Assembly (NCBI RefSeq): GCF_900156785.1
Contig: NZ_FTOP01000007.1
Span: 62,001-126,000, forward strand
DNA length: 64,000 bases
Direction: 5' to 3'
Source of the DNA: Belliella pelovolcani
GTDB lineage: Bacteria; Bacteroidota; Bacteroidia; Cytophagales; Cyclobacteriaceae
This document shows positions 7,244 to 15,397 of this stretch, piece by piece. Position numbers and translations under genes: made by a program. Position 1 is the stretch's first letter. Every line of letters begins with the position of its first letter. A model generated the notes under the pieces. It did no database searches and was not told the DNA's origin. It saw only the letters and a program-made list of their open reading frames with translations.

Positions 7244-7762
7244 TTACTCGTTAATAACATCTGTTATTTTCTTCTTCAACTTCTTATATAATGCTAATGG
7301 TACTAATTTCATATCGTAAAAATTTTCTATAATTGAAATTAGTTGTTGCCCTAAAAAAACAGAATAGAATATTGAAAATAAAGGATAGAATATAATTGAA
7401 AATTTACCCGCAAAATTTATTAATGATAATATAATTAATGCTGCTAATAATGTGAGTAAAAATCTAGGAAATTTTTTACTCACTAATTTTTTTAATTCAT
7501 ATTCTTTAGGCACTTCAAGATTAGCTTTTTTTAACTTAACTATTTGAATTGAAAAGTAAGTTGCTTTAATTATACCAGTTAAAAAATCAATAATATATAA
7601 TGAGATTAAAAACCATATTCCACCAACAGAAGCAAAGAAAAAATCAAAAGCAATATTAATAAGTAAAATAAATGGTATTATATATTTAATTATTATATCA
7701 CTTGTTACACCCTTAAATAATGAAGTTAAAAAATCTTCAAAATTATTATATCCAAATATCAT
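7244..7762 (-). CDS. Phage holin family protein, 172 aa, multi-pass membrane
   Basis: The protein has hydrophobic segments at roughly residues 25-42 (YIIPFILLINIAFDFFF), 45-65 (GGIWFLISLYIIDFLTGIIKA), 100-120 (FLLTLLAALIILSLINFAG) and 123-140 (SIIFYPLFSIFYSVFLG). The 'IDFLTGIIKA' segment after a TM strand and the later 'QQLISIIENFYDMKLVPLALYKKLKK' match the phage_holin_4 family, with its D-x-x-T-G signature and the 'SIIEN...G/M..hP..L...L' end. Holins form the membrane holes that release the endolysin. The lysozyme is two genes downstream. Confidence 0.78.
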   Translation of the reverse strand: MIFGYNNFEDFLTSLFKGVTSDIIIKYIIPFILLINIAFDFFFASVGGIWFLISLYIIDFLTGIIKATYFSIQIVKLKKANLEVPKEYELKKLVSKKFPRFLLTLLAALIILSLINFAGKFSIIFYPLFSIFYSVFLGQQLISIIENFYDMKLVPLALYKKLKKKITDVINE

Positions 7763-7804
7763 TAAACTAAAAAATTATATATATAATTATAAAAATAACA
7801 ATTG

Positions 7805-9427
7805 TTAAATAAAGAAAAATCCACCATCATTATAAGGTGATTTATTATTTTCTTCATCTATCATTTCACTAACTATATCTAATTGATATTGCCCAACTGC
7901 CATAACTAAAGCAACTGCACTATCTATTTTTTCTTTACTTCTTTCTTTTGACATCTTGACATTCCCCGCATCATCTTTTACAATTCTTACATTACTTATA
8001 CACCATTTAAGAATGGGATTATTGTTATGAAGTAATTTATTTTCAATTATTAATGATTCAGTTTTCTTAGTAGCTGGAGACATAGATTTGAATCCTTGAC
8101 CAAATGAAGATATTTTTAAACCTGCTGCTTCAAGCTTAGTAGTTATTTGGTCTGAAAACCATCTATCATATGCAATATTTACTATATTAAATTTACTTTT
8201 CAATTCGAATATTTTTTCAATAATAAAATCATCATCCCTACTTCTTGGTTCTGTTAAATAAAGTAAGTTGTTTTTATTATTTGCCCAACCAATAAAAGCC
8301 TTACCACTTGCTATATTATCTTTTCTTTTTGCAGATTCATATGGAATGAAAGTGTAATTAAGGGTTTTGATTTTCCCATTCGGTTGAGGGAATATTAATA
8401 CGAATGAATTTAAATCTCTATTATTAGCAAGATCTAAACCACCCCAACAAGTTTCACCTAATAAATCATCTTCATTATAATCAATATTATTATTCATCCA
8501 ATCTTGATTATTTATCCAAGATGATGAAGAATCAACAAATATATTCAAATGTAATTGTTTAAATGAATTAAGAAATGAAGGTATATTTCTTGCTTTATTA
8601 ATAAGCTCTATTATATAATCTTCTTTAATAGATTTACCATAAGATGGATTAGCTTTTTTTATATTTTCAATAGATAATACCTTATCAATATCATCACTAT
8701 CATCACCCTCAAATACAATTGGTAAAAAAGTTTCATCTTTAATTATACCATTTATTATTTTTTTTGAATAATCATAAAGATCAAATACAATATGATTTTT
8801 ATCTTGTCCTGCTGTGGTAATACTAATTAATAATGGTTGAGATCTTGCACCCATTGATGTTTTTACAACTTCATATAGTTCACCATCTTTATGAGCGTGA
8901 ATTTCATCCACCAAGGCAAAAGATAAATTACCACCGTGCAATGATCCAGCTTCAGAAGCAACTACCTTAAAAAATGAATTATCCTTTTCATATTCAATTG
9001 AGTTTCTAAATATTTTCAAGTGTTTAGATAATTCTTTGGAATTCCTAATCATTCCAGACATAATATCAAAACTAATTCTCCCTTGCTCCCTTGTAGAAGC
9101 TAAAAAATAACCTTCTCCACCTTTTTCACCATCTGCCAAAATCATATATAAAGAAATTGCAGAAGCTAAGGTTGTTTTACTGTTCTTTCTAGGTAAAAAA
9201 ATAAATACTTCTCTATATTTTCTTAAGCCTGTTTTTCTATGTTTCCATCCGAAAATATTTGAAACAATTTCTTTTTCCCAATCTTGAAGAATATATGGTT
9301 TACCTGCAAGATCCCCTTTTACGTGACTGCAAAATGTTTCAATAAATCTTACTGCTCTATCTGCTGTATATGTATCAAAGTAGTATTTTTTTGTATCAAT
9401 AATAGAAAAATTAGTTGTATAACTCAT
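7805..9427 (-). CDS. Terminase large subunit, 540 aa
   Basis: This is the ATPase/nuclease motor that packages DNA into the prohead. The ATPase half carries a Walker A-like 'FLPRKNSKTTLAS' at residues 77-89 and Walker B 'LSFALVDEIHAHKDG' with Asp174-Glu175. Motif III is 'LLISITTAG' around 199-207. The nuclease half begins at 'CWGGLDLANNRDLNSF' (Asp332) and continues with 'NIAYDRWFSDQITTKLEAAG' and a C-terminal Asp in 'KIDSAVALVMAV'. This layout fits phage terminase-like (TerL, P27/HK97-type) proteins. Start and small-subunit stop overlap by one base (TAATG). Confidence 0.94.
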   Translation of the reverse strand: MSYTTNFSIIDTKKYYFDTYTADRAVRFIETFCSHVKGDLAGKPYILQDWEKEIVSNIFGWKHRKTGLRKYREVFIFLPRKNSKTTLASAISLYMILADGEKGGEGYFLASTREQGRISFDIMSGMIRNSKELSKHLKIFRNSIEYEKDNSFFKVVASEAGSLHGGNLSFALVDEIHAHKDGELYEVVKTSMGARSQPLLISITTAGQDKNHIVFDLYDYSKKIINGIIKDETFLPIVFEGDDSDDIDKVLSIENIKKANPSYGKSIKEDYIIELINKARNIPSFLNSFKQLHLNIFVDSSSSWINNQDWMNNNIDYNEDDLLGETCWGGLDLANNRDLNSFVLIFPQPNGKIKTLNYTFIPYESAKRKDNIASGKAFIGWANNKNNLLYLTEPRSRDDDFIIEKIFELKSKFNIVNIAYDRWFSDQITTKLEAAGLKISSFGQGFKSMSPATKKTESLIIENKLLHNNNPILKWCISNVRIVKDDAGNVKMSKERSKEKIDSAVALVMAVGQYQLDIVSEMIDEENNKSPYNDGGFFFI

Positions 9428-9900
9428 TAAAAATTATCTAATGTTTTTTCATCTGTAATTTCTTCATTGTATTGAACAGTTAATTTTGACCTATCTGAAG
9501 GGGTTAATCCAAATTTACTTATAAGACTATTATAATTCTTGAATGCAGTTGAAGCAATATTAATATATGGTGATACCATCTCATATTGACTACCATTCTT
9601 ATTAGTGCCAATAGTTGTATATCCTTCTTTCTTTAACTTTAATTGAGCTTCAATATATTTACCGTATTCACTTGATAACAATCCTAATGATTCTAAATCA
9701 AAATTAGATAATACCCCTTTATTAATCATCAATTCAGAAAATTTTAAATAGAATTTTTTTCCATAAATATTTAAATATGATGGTACTTTTATTTCATCAA
9801 AAGTTATTTTTTCAACTATAGGTTGATTCTTTTTTATTCTGTTAGGTTTTAATGTTCCTTTTTTAGCCTTTATTTCATCAGGTATTGTAGGTCTGCCCAT
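9427..9900 (-). CDS. Terminase small subunit, P27 family, 157 aa
   Basis: The small subunit recognises phage DNA and regulates the large subunit. It begins MGRPTIPDEIKAKKGTLKPN, matching the 'GRP..P..lk...GT.r..R' N-terminus of P27-type small terminases. It continues with 'VPSYLNIYGKKFYLKFSELMINKGVLSNFDLESLGLL', the family's helical core. The end contains 'KFGLTPSDRSKL', a very typical P27 C-terminal motif. The length is normal. It is directly coupled to the large subunit. Upstream is a 335-base gap that may hold the packaging site. Confidence 0.92.
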   Translation of the reverse strand: MGRPTIPDEIKAKKGTLKPNRIKKNQPIVEKITFDEIKVPSYLNIYGKKFYLKFSELMINKGVLSNFDLESLGLLSSEYGKYIEAQLKLKKEGYTTIGTNKNGSQYEMVSPYINIASTAFKNYNSLISKFGLTPSDRSKLTVQYNEEITDEKTLDNF

Positions 9901-10235
9901 ATATTATTATGATTGTTTACTATTAAGTAAAACACCCTCAATACCCACCCTTAAGGAATTTTGGCTGTATACAAACTTTTCTCCCCTAAGATGGTTAATA
10001 GAAAAACAGAATAAAATTTTACTACCCCCCTACCCATAAAATTTTCTATTAAAAAATAATTTACGTTTTAAATAAATAATAAAAAATGCTACCATAATAG
10101 AATATAGTAGCATCATTAATTAAGTTCATCATATATTGCTGTGTGAAAGTACCCATCATAAAGACAGGTACTAACAAACAACAAAAGAAAAAATAAGTCA
10201 AAAAAATACAATCATTACATCTAAGTAAATTATTA
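9901..10235. other. Intergenic region upstream of the terminase genes; possible packaging site
   Basis: No ORF is supported in these 335 bases. The region holds a terminator-like hairpin for the minus strand (10080-10113). It also has an isolated C-rich tract, ACTACCCCCCTACCC at 10021-10035, which stands out in very AT-rich DNA. In HK97-like cos phages the cohesive-end site lies just upstream of the small terminase gene and its overhang is often GC-rich, so this tract is a candidate. That role is inference only. Confidence 0.35.
10080..10113 (-). terminator. Hairpin terminator downstream of the sigma-like gene
   Basis: On the minus strand the stem ATGCTAC/GTAGCAT (7 bp, 14-nt loop) runs into seven T. 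It lies about 120 bases past the stop of the sigma-like gene and would separate early/middle transcription from the terminase genes. Confidence 0.65.
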
Positions 10236-10739
10236 TCAATTAATGAATTTACTTTTTATCTCTGTGTTGCACTTATAATTGTATTCTATACAAGACTTAT
10301 AAGTTAGATTTAATCTATCACTTATATACCTATAATCATATCCCTTCAGTTTAAGATACCAACACTTCCATTTAATGATACTTTTATTCTTTTTATAATA
10401 ATTTTCAAAAATATATGTTCTTATGTTGTGTAATAATTTTTTATATTCTTCAGTTTCATCAATATAAAAAGGTTCTTCATTATTATTGGTATTATATATA
10501 TATTCATAATCATTAATACAATCAGTATATGTAGTATAATAATATCCTTGCTTATATATAGTTGTTGATATATTCCAGATAATTCCTTTTATATAATTCT
10601 TTAGTTTATCGTCACATTCTGTATTATATAAATTTTTTTGAATTAAAACTAATAATACAGATTGAACAACATCATCATAATCTTCTTTGTTCTTTATTTT
10701 TTCTGTTTGTTTGATCACATAATTGTGTACTTGATTCAT
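10236..10739 (-). CDS. Sigma-factor-like phage protein, 167 aa
   Basis: The N-terminal half 'KIKNKEDYDDVVQSVLLVLIQKN' followed by 'LKNYIKGIIWNISTTIYKQG' resembles sigma-70 region 2 of ECF-type factors (usual pattern D-A-E-D-h-V-Q-E-h-F-h, then h-h-x-I-A-x-N). The C-terminal 'WKCWYLKLKGYDYRYISDRLNLTYKSCIEYNYKCNTEIK' resembles region 4, with a helix-turn-helix 'GYDYRYISDRLNLTYKSC'. It would bind host RNA polymerase or DNA and may switch on late genes. It is transcribed upstream of the terminase and structural genes. Divergence from known sigma factors is high, so the identification is by pattern only. Confidence 0.55.
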   Translation of the reverse strand: MNQVHNYVIKQTEKIKNKEDYDDVVQSVLLVLIQKNLYNTECDDKLKNYIKGIIWNISTTIYKQGYYYTTYTDCINDYEYIYNTNNNEEPFYIDETEEYKKLLHNIRTYIFENYYKKNKSIIKWKCWYLKLKGYDYRYISDRLNLTYKSCIEYNYKCNTEIKSKFIN

Positions 10740-10765
10740 TATTACTTGATATTTACTTTTAATTG

Positions 10766-11056
10766 TTATTTATTATCACTAAATATATATTCTAACATCT
10801 CCAGTTTAATTCTAGCTATATTTAGATTAGAATAATATTCTATCCATTTATCATACTCATCTAACATTTCCCAAAATACAGGTATACTTATATTTTTTTC
10901 TTTCAAATCCATATATTGATAATAATGTTTTAAAAAATTCAATGGCATATCTTTTATATTATTACTCATTATATATAATACATAATATCTTATTGATTTT
11001 TCTTTAATGTTTTTATCAATGTATTCAACAGCTTCTTTATATGGTTTATATTTCAT
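10766..11056 (-). CDS. Hypothetical phage protein, 96 aa
   Basis: The product is MKYKPYKEAVEYIDKNIKEK..., largely helical and rich in Tyr, Lys, Glu and Asp, ending LEMLEYIFSDNK. No signal peptide, membrane segment or known motif is visible. It sits 26 bases upstream of the sigma-like gene on the same strand, so the two are probably co-transcribed from the divergent control region at 11057-11197. A regulatory role is possible but unsupported. Confidence 0.6.
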   Translation of the reverse strand: MKYKPYKEAVEYIDKNIKEKSIRYYVLYIMSNNIKDMPLNFLKHYYQYMDLKEKNISIPVFWEMLDEYDKWIEYYSNLNIARIKLEMLEYIFSDNK

Positions 11057-11197
11057 TGTACATATATTTATATATAAATACTTTATTTTTTGGAAAAATT
11101 CAGATATACAGAAAAAAAATTAAAATATTTTTTATCAATATATTGTATATATTTATACTATATAATATATTTACATAAGATATAAAAAAAAACATAT

Positions 11198-11365
11198 ATG
11201 AACACTACAATCATCATTAACCGACTATGTAAAACATCATTGATGTATGGTAAATATGTTTCAACATCAGAAGCAAAAAATGAAGCTTTTAGATTAATAA
11301 AAATTGGAAAAGCTGAAAAAATAATAGATACAGAAGAAACATTAATGTATAGAATAAGGGGTTAA
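11198..11365 (+). CDS. Hypothetical 55-aa phage protein
   Basis: This is an ATG-started frame reading MNTTIIINRLCKTSLMYGKY, then a 'VSTSEAKNEAFRLIKIGKAEKIIDTEETLMYRIRG' helical segment. It is transcribed divergently from the late genes. Its stop codon lies inside the palindromic terminator at 11356-11377. Function unknown; size and position would suit an excisionase, a small regulator or an accessory (moron) gene, but no specific motif supports any of these. Confidence 0.5.
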   Translation: MNTTIIINRLCKTSLMYGKYVSTSEAKNEAFRLIKIGKAEKIIDTEETLMYRIRG

Positions 11366-11377
11366 TCAACCCCTTTT
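11356..11377 (+). terminator. Palindromic terminator, copy 1
   Basis: AAGGGGTT-AATC-AACCCCTT is a perfect 8-bp stem with a 4-nt loop followed by TT and an A/T tract. It overlaps the stop codon of the 55-aa gene. The identical 22 bases recur at 11852-11873 over the integrase stop codon. Confidence 0.75.
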
Positions 11378-11396
11378 AAATTTAAAATAAATAACT

Positions 11397-11615
11397 ATGA
11401 AAAAATCAACTTATTTCTTGTTTGGAAAAGAAGCAACTACAATTTATTTAGAAGATGGTATTGAACCACTAATTGAAGCTATTAATGATGATAATATATC
11501 ATATGATGTTTTTGAATTTATTGAGGGTGAAACATCTCCAGTAAATTTACTAATGAAATATCAAGAATGGGGCGACTATTCAATAATATCAAAAGAAGAA
11601 TTTAATCAACTCTAA
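11397..11615 (+). CDS. Hypothetical acidic 72-aa phage protein
   Basis: The product begins MKKSTYFLFGKEATTIYLED and ends DYSIISKEEFNQL. It is clearly acidic (many Asp/Glu, few Lys) with alternating strand and helix segments. No family was recognised. It lies between the 55-aa and 42-aa frames on the same strand, 31 bases after the first and 10 bases before the second, suggesting one short operon. Small acidic phage proteins are often host-directed inhibitors or DNA mimics, but nothing here proves that. Confidence 0.6.
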   Translation: MKKSTYFLFGKEATTIYLEDGIEPLIEAINDDNISYDVFEFIEGETSPVNLLMKYQEWGDYSIISKEEFNQL

Positions 11616-11625
11616 ACAATAAACT

Positions 11626-11754
11626 ATGAAAATCACTAAATTAAATACCTTACAAGAAATAATAGAAGCAGTAGAAGCGGGAAAAAATGTAAATGCTAAT
11701 ACAGCATTATATAAGGTAATTAAGAATACAAAAAATGATTATTACTTTTTATAA
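11626..11754 (+). CDS. Hypothetical 42-aa phage protein
   Basis: The frame is ATG to TAA, reading MKITKLNTLQEIIEAVEAGK, then NVNANTALYKVIKNTKNDYYFL. It starts 10 bases after the stop of the 72-aa gene. Its last codons form the left arm of a perfect 15-bp inverted repeat at 11734-11767. The function is unknown. Confidence 0.45.
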   Translation: MKITKLNTLQEIIEAVEAGKNVNANTALYKVIKNTKNDYYFL

Positions 11755-11767
11755 AGTAATAATCATT
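11734..11767. terminator. Perfect 15-bp hairpin at the end of the accessory operon
   Basis: AATGATTATTACTTT and its exact reverse complement are separated by only four bases (TTAT). On the minus strand the stem is followed by TTTT, so it can act as a backup terminator for the integrase transcript. On the plus strand it overlaps the stop of the 42-aa gene and would fold at that mRNA's 3' end. Confidence 0.65.
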
Positions 11768-11851
11768 GTATAGGACTAATTGAAAATAAGGGTAATTTAA
11801 ATTCAAGCGATTTTTTTACTATATAAAGAACTTTATTCTAAGATATAAAAA

Positions 11852-11875
11852 AAGGGGTTAATCAACCCCTTTTTC
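11852..11875. terminator. Palindromic terminator, copy 2, at the integrase stop
   Basis: The stem AAGGGGTT/AACCCCTT with loop AATC overlaps the integrase TAA (11860-11858). On the plus strand it is followed by TTTTTC, and on the minus strand by TTTTTT, so it can work in both directions. It is identical to copy 1 at 11356-11377. Confidence 0.8.
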
Positions 11876-13459
11876 TTTTATTGTATAAATACCCCTTTGA
11901 AATGTTTTTATATATTTTTTATCGTTATATAGTTTAACATCAGAATTAAATATATAATTATATTTATCAAGATTAAAAATTGAACCTTCAAGATGATACT
12001 TATTATCTAATTTAAGATTTAATATCTGCTGTTTATTATCTTTATTAAAAGTATTATATATTCCAGATAAAGAAATACTAATATTACTATATATTAACTC
12101 AATATTTTTTAATTCATCTATATTATATATAGTAAATAGTTCATTACTATCTGTTTTATTTTCAATTTGATTAATTACTGATTCTCCACCTATTTTTAAA
12201 TCAACAACAGCATCAAAAAGATTATTGGTATTTACCCCTAGATATCTTACAGTGTCTTCAATTGAACTATGATGCAAGAATTTACTTGCAATATATATAT
12301 TACCAGTATGGTTGTAAATCATAGTTCCAAATGTTTTTCTTGCTGAATGTGATGATATTTTTTCTGATAGTTTGAAAACAGTTAATTCATTACTATCATA
12401 GTTATATTCAGTAATTTCCCTATCATTTATATATTTATTTATGAAGTATCTTATTACAGTAGATTCAAATGATGTTTTAATGGTTTTATCTTGCTTAGTT
12501 TTAAATTTTGGAAATTTATAATTAAGTTTTTTTGCAATGTTTTTTGCTTGAATAAATAAAGGTATTTCAATTTTCTTTTTAGTTTTTGAACTGTAAAAAA
12601 CAAGATTATCTGATTCAAAAGATTTACTATGTAAATTAGCCAATTCAGAAAACCTTAGACCCGTGAAACATCTTAATAAAAATTGACCTAAAGCATTTAG
12701 GTACGTTTCTTTTTCTTTATATTTATCATTGATATAGTAATTATAAAGAATATCTAATTCATTTATATCAAGATTAGATACTTCTCTATCATCTGCTTTA
12801 TTATCATTGTTGATATTTACTTTCAATCTATCTATATTCTTTTTATTTATTGAATTGTAATAATTGATAACTGCATTTATTTTTTCTAGTTTATTTACAA
12901 CTGTTCCTGCTCTATTTGCCTTTTTTACTTTCTTGTTAATGGTTATATCAGTTTTCAAAAAATCAACAAAATCATTTCTAAATTTATCATTATTATGTTC
13001 AATATAATCTAATGTAAGTTTATACTTATAATAAGCTTCATAATCTTCAACAGATTTACCAGTATATTGATAAGCTTCAAATGCAGATTCGCTATTAGTT
13101 TTTTCATCTCTATATTTATACAGCCAATAAAGTAAGGTATCATTTTCAATCTTTTTGTATTCAACGGCTTTACCAGCTTTAATTGATTTAATCATTATAC
13201 CAATATCTTCAGCAGTTGGTTCTGGATTGATTTTAAGAAGGTTATAATATTCTTGTTCAATCTTTTTTAACTTATCATTTAACCTTTGAGCTTCAGGATA
13301 TTTTTTTATTACTGTTTGAGATTCTTGATTAAAGAATTGCTCTTTAAGCTTCTCCCCTATTCTTTTTTTAATCAATTTACCATTTATATATGCCATAAAT
13401 GCCAATGGTCTTTCATCTTTATTATCTTTGTGCCCGTCAAAAAAGAAATGATTGTTCAT
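11858..13459 (-). CDS. Phage tyrosine recombinase/integrase, 533 aa, with long C-terminal extension
   Basis: This protein catalyses site-specific integration and excision. The catalytic residues are visible: Arg269 in 'RCFTGLRFSELANL', His371-x-x-Arg374 in 'SSHSARKTFGTMIYNHTG', His397 in 'KFLHHSSIEDTVRYLGV', and the nucleophile Tyr406. An N-terminal arm-binding part (about 1-100) and a SAM-like core-binding part (about 105-220) precede them. Unusually, about 127 residues follow the tyrosine, rich in Asn, Ile and Lys; normally only 20-30 do. The gene ends in a bidirectional terminator. Its ATG abuts the first of four short repeats likely to be arm-type sites. Confidence 0.93.
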   Translation of the reverse strand: MNNHFFFDGHKDNKDERPLAFMAYINGKLIKKRIGEKLKEQFFNQESQTVIKKYPEAQRLNDKLKKIEQEYYNLLKINPEPTAEDIGIMIKSIKAGKAVEYKKIENDTLLYWLYKYRDEKTNSESAFEAYQYTGKSVEDYEAYYKYKLTLDYIEHNNDKFRNDFVDFLKTDITINKKVKKANRAGTVVNKLEKINAVINYYNSINKKNIDRLKVNINNDNKADDREVSNLDINELDILYNYYINDKYKEKETYLNALGQFLLRCFTGLRFSELANLHSKSFESDNLVFYSSKTKKKIEIPLFIQAKNIAKKLNYKFPKFKTKQDKTIKTSFESTVIRYFINKYINDREITEYNYDSNELTVFKLSEKISSHSARKTFGTMIYNHTGNIYIASKFLHHSSIEDTVRYLGVNTNNLFDAVVDLKIGGESVINQIENKTDSNELFTIYNIDELKNIELIYSNISISLSGIYNTFNKDNKQQILNLKLDNKYHLEGSIFNLDKYNYIFNSDVKLYNDKKYIKTFQRGIYTIKEKGVD

Positions 13460-13551
13460 TTTATTACAGTTTAATTATGGATTTATTACAGTTTGAAGGT
13501 ACAACAATTTTCAACAAGTAAAAATAAAGTGTAATAAAAAAGTGTAATAAA
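13460..13551. repeat. Four 13-bp repeats, likely integrase arm-type sites at the prophage end
   Basis: TTTATTACAGTTT occurs at 13460-13472 and 13482-13494. AAAGTGTAATAAA occurs twice in exact tandem at 13526-13538 and 13539-13551. The second motif is the reverse complement of the first except for one base, so there are two copies in each orientation around a 31-base centre. Placement at the integrase start and prophage edge matches arm-type integrase sites. The first copy also overlaps the integrase upstream region and could mediate self-control. Confidence 0.7.
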
Positions 13552-13654
13552 TGATTGAAATCAGTTCAAAATTTAACGGGTTTCCAAATCAAAAACAGCA
13601 TTTAAACCAGTTTAAAAGCTTACTATGATTTGTATCCCATAGGAATCAAAATAA

Positions 13655-15295
<1,641 letters not shown>

Positions 15296-15301
15296 TACTT
15301 C

Positions 15302-15364
15302 TATATTTGCCACAAATTTGAACGGTAACACAAAGGAAGCTTCTCGTAAGCCTTTTGTGTTACC
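15302..15364 (+). promoter_or_regulatory. yidC leader with long inverted repeat
   Basis: A TATATTTG string at 15302-15309 fits the -7 box of Bacteroidota promoters, but no good -33 TTG is seen at the right distance. It is followed by an inverted repeat: GGTAACACAAAGG at 15324-15336 pairs with CCTTTTGTGTTACC at 15351-15364 with one bulged T. It may be the pyrG terminator or a folded yidC 5' UTR; the T-rich stretch after it is weak. Confidence 0.45.
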
Positions 15365-15397
15365 TTTGATTTTGAATAGACAGTTTAAAATAAAATT

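Larger units (their letters stand above)
1..13551. mobile_element. Right part of an integrated HK97-like siphophage (prophage)
   Basis: The segment is strikingly AT-rich compared with the DNA from 13,676 onward. It carries a coherent phage late module on the minus strand: terminases, holin, lysozyme, portal, prohead protease, capsid, connector, tail tube, tail chaperones and tape measure start. An integrase sits at its right end. The left end lies outside the window, so replication and repressor genes are not visible. The right boundary is placed after the arm-type repeats at 13,460-13,551. The exact att core between there and pyrG at 13,676 cannot be fixed from one end. No structural gene looks broken, so the element may be intact. 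Confidence 0.93.

Noticed and set aside
11198-11754. Toxin-antitoxin module in the small plus-strand genes
   Set aside because: No toxin fold, no antitoxin DNA-binding motif and no overlapping pair; sizes alone do not support it.
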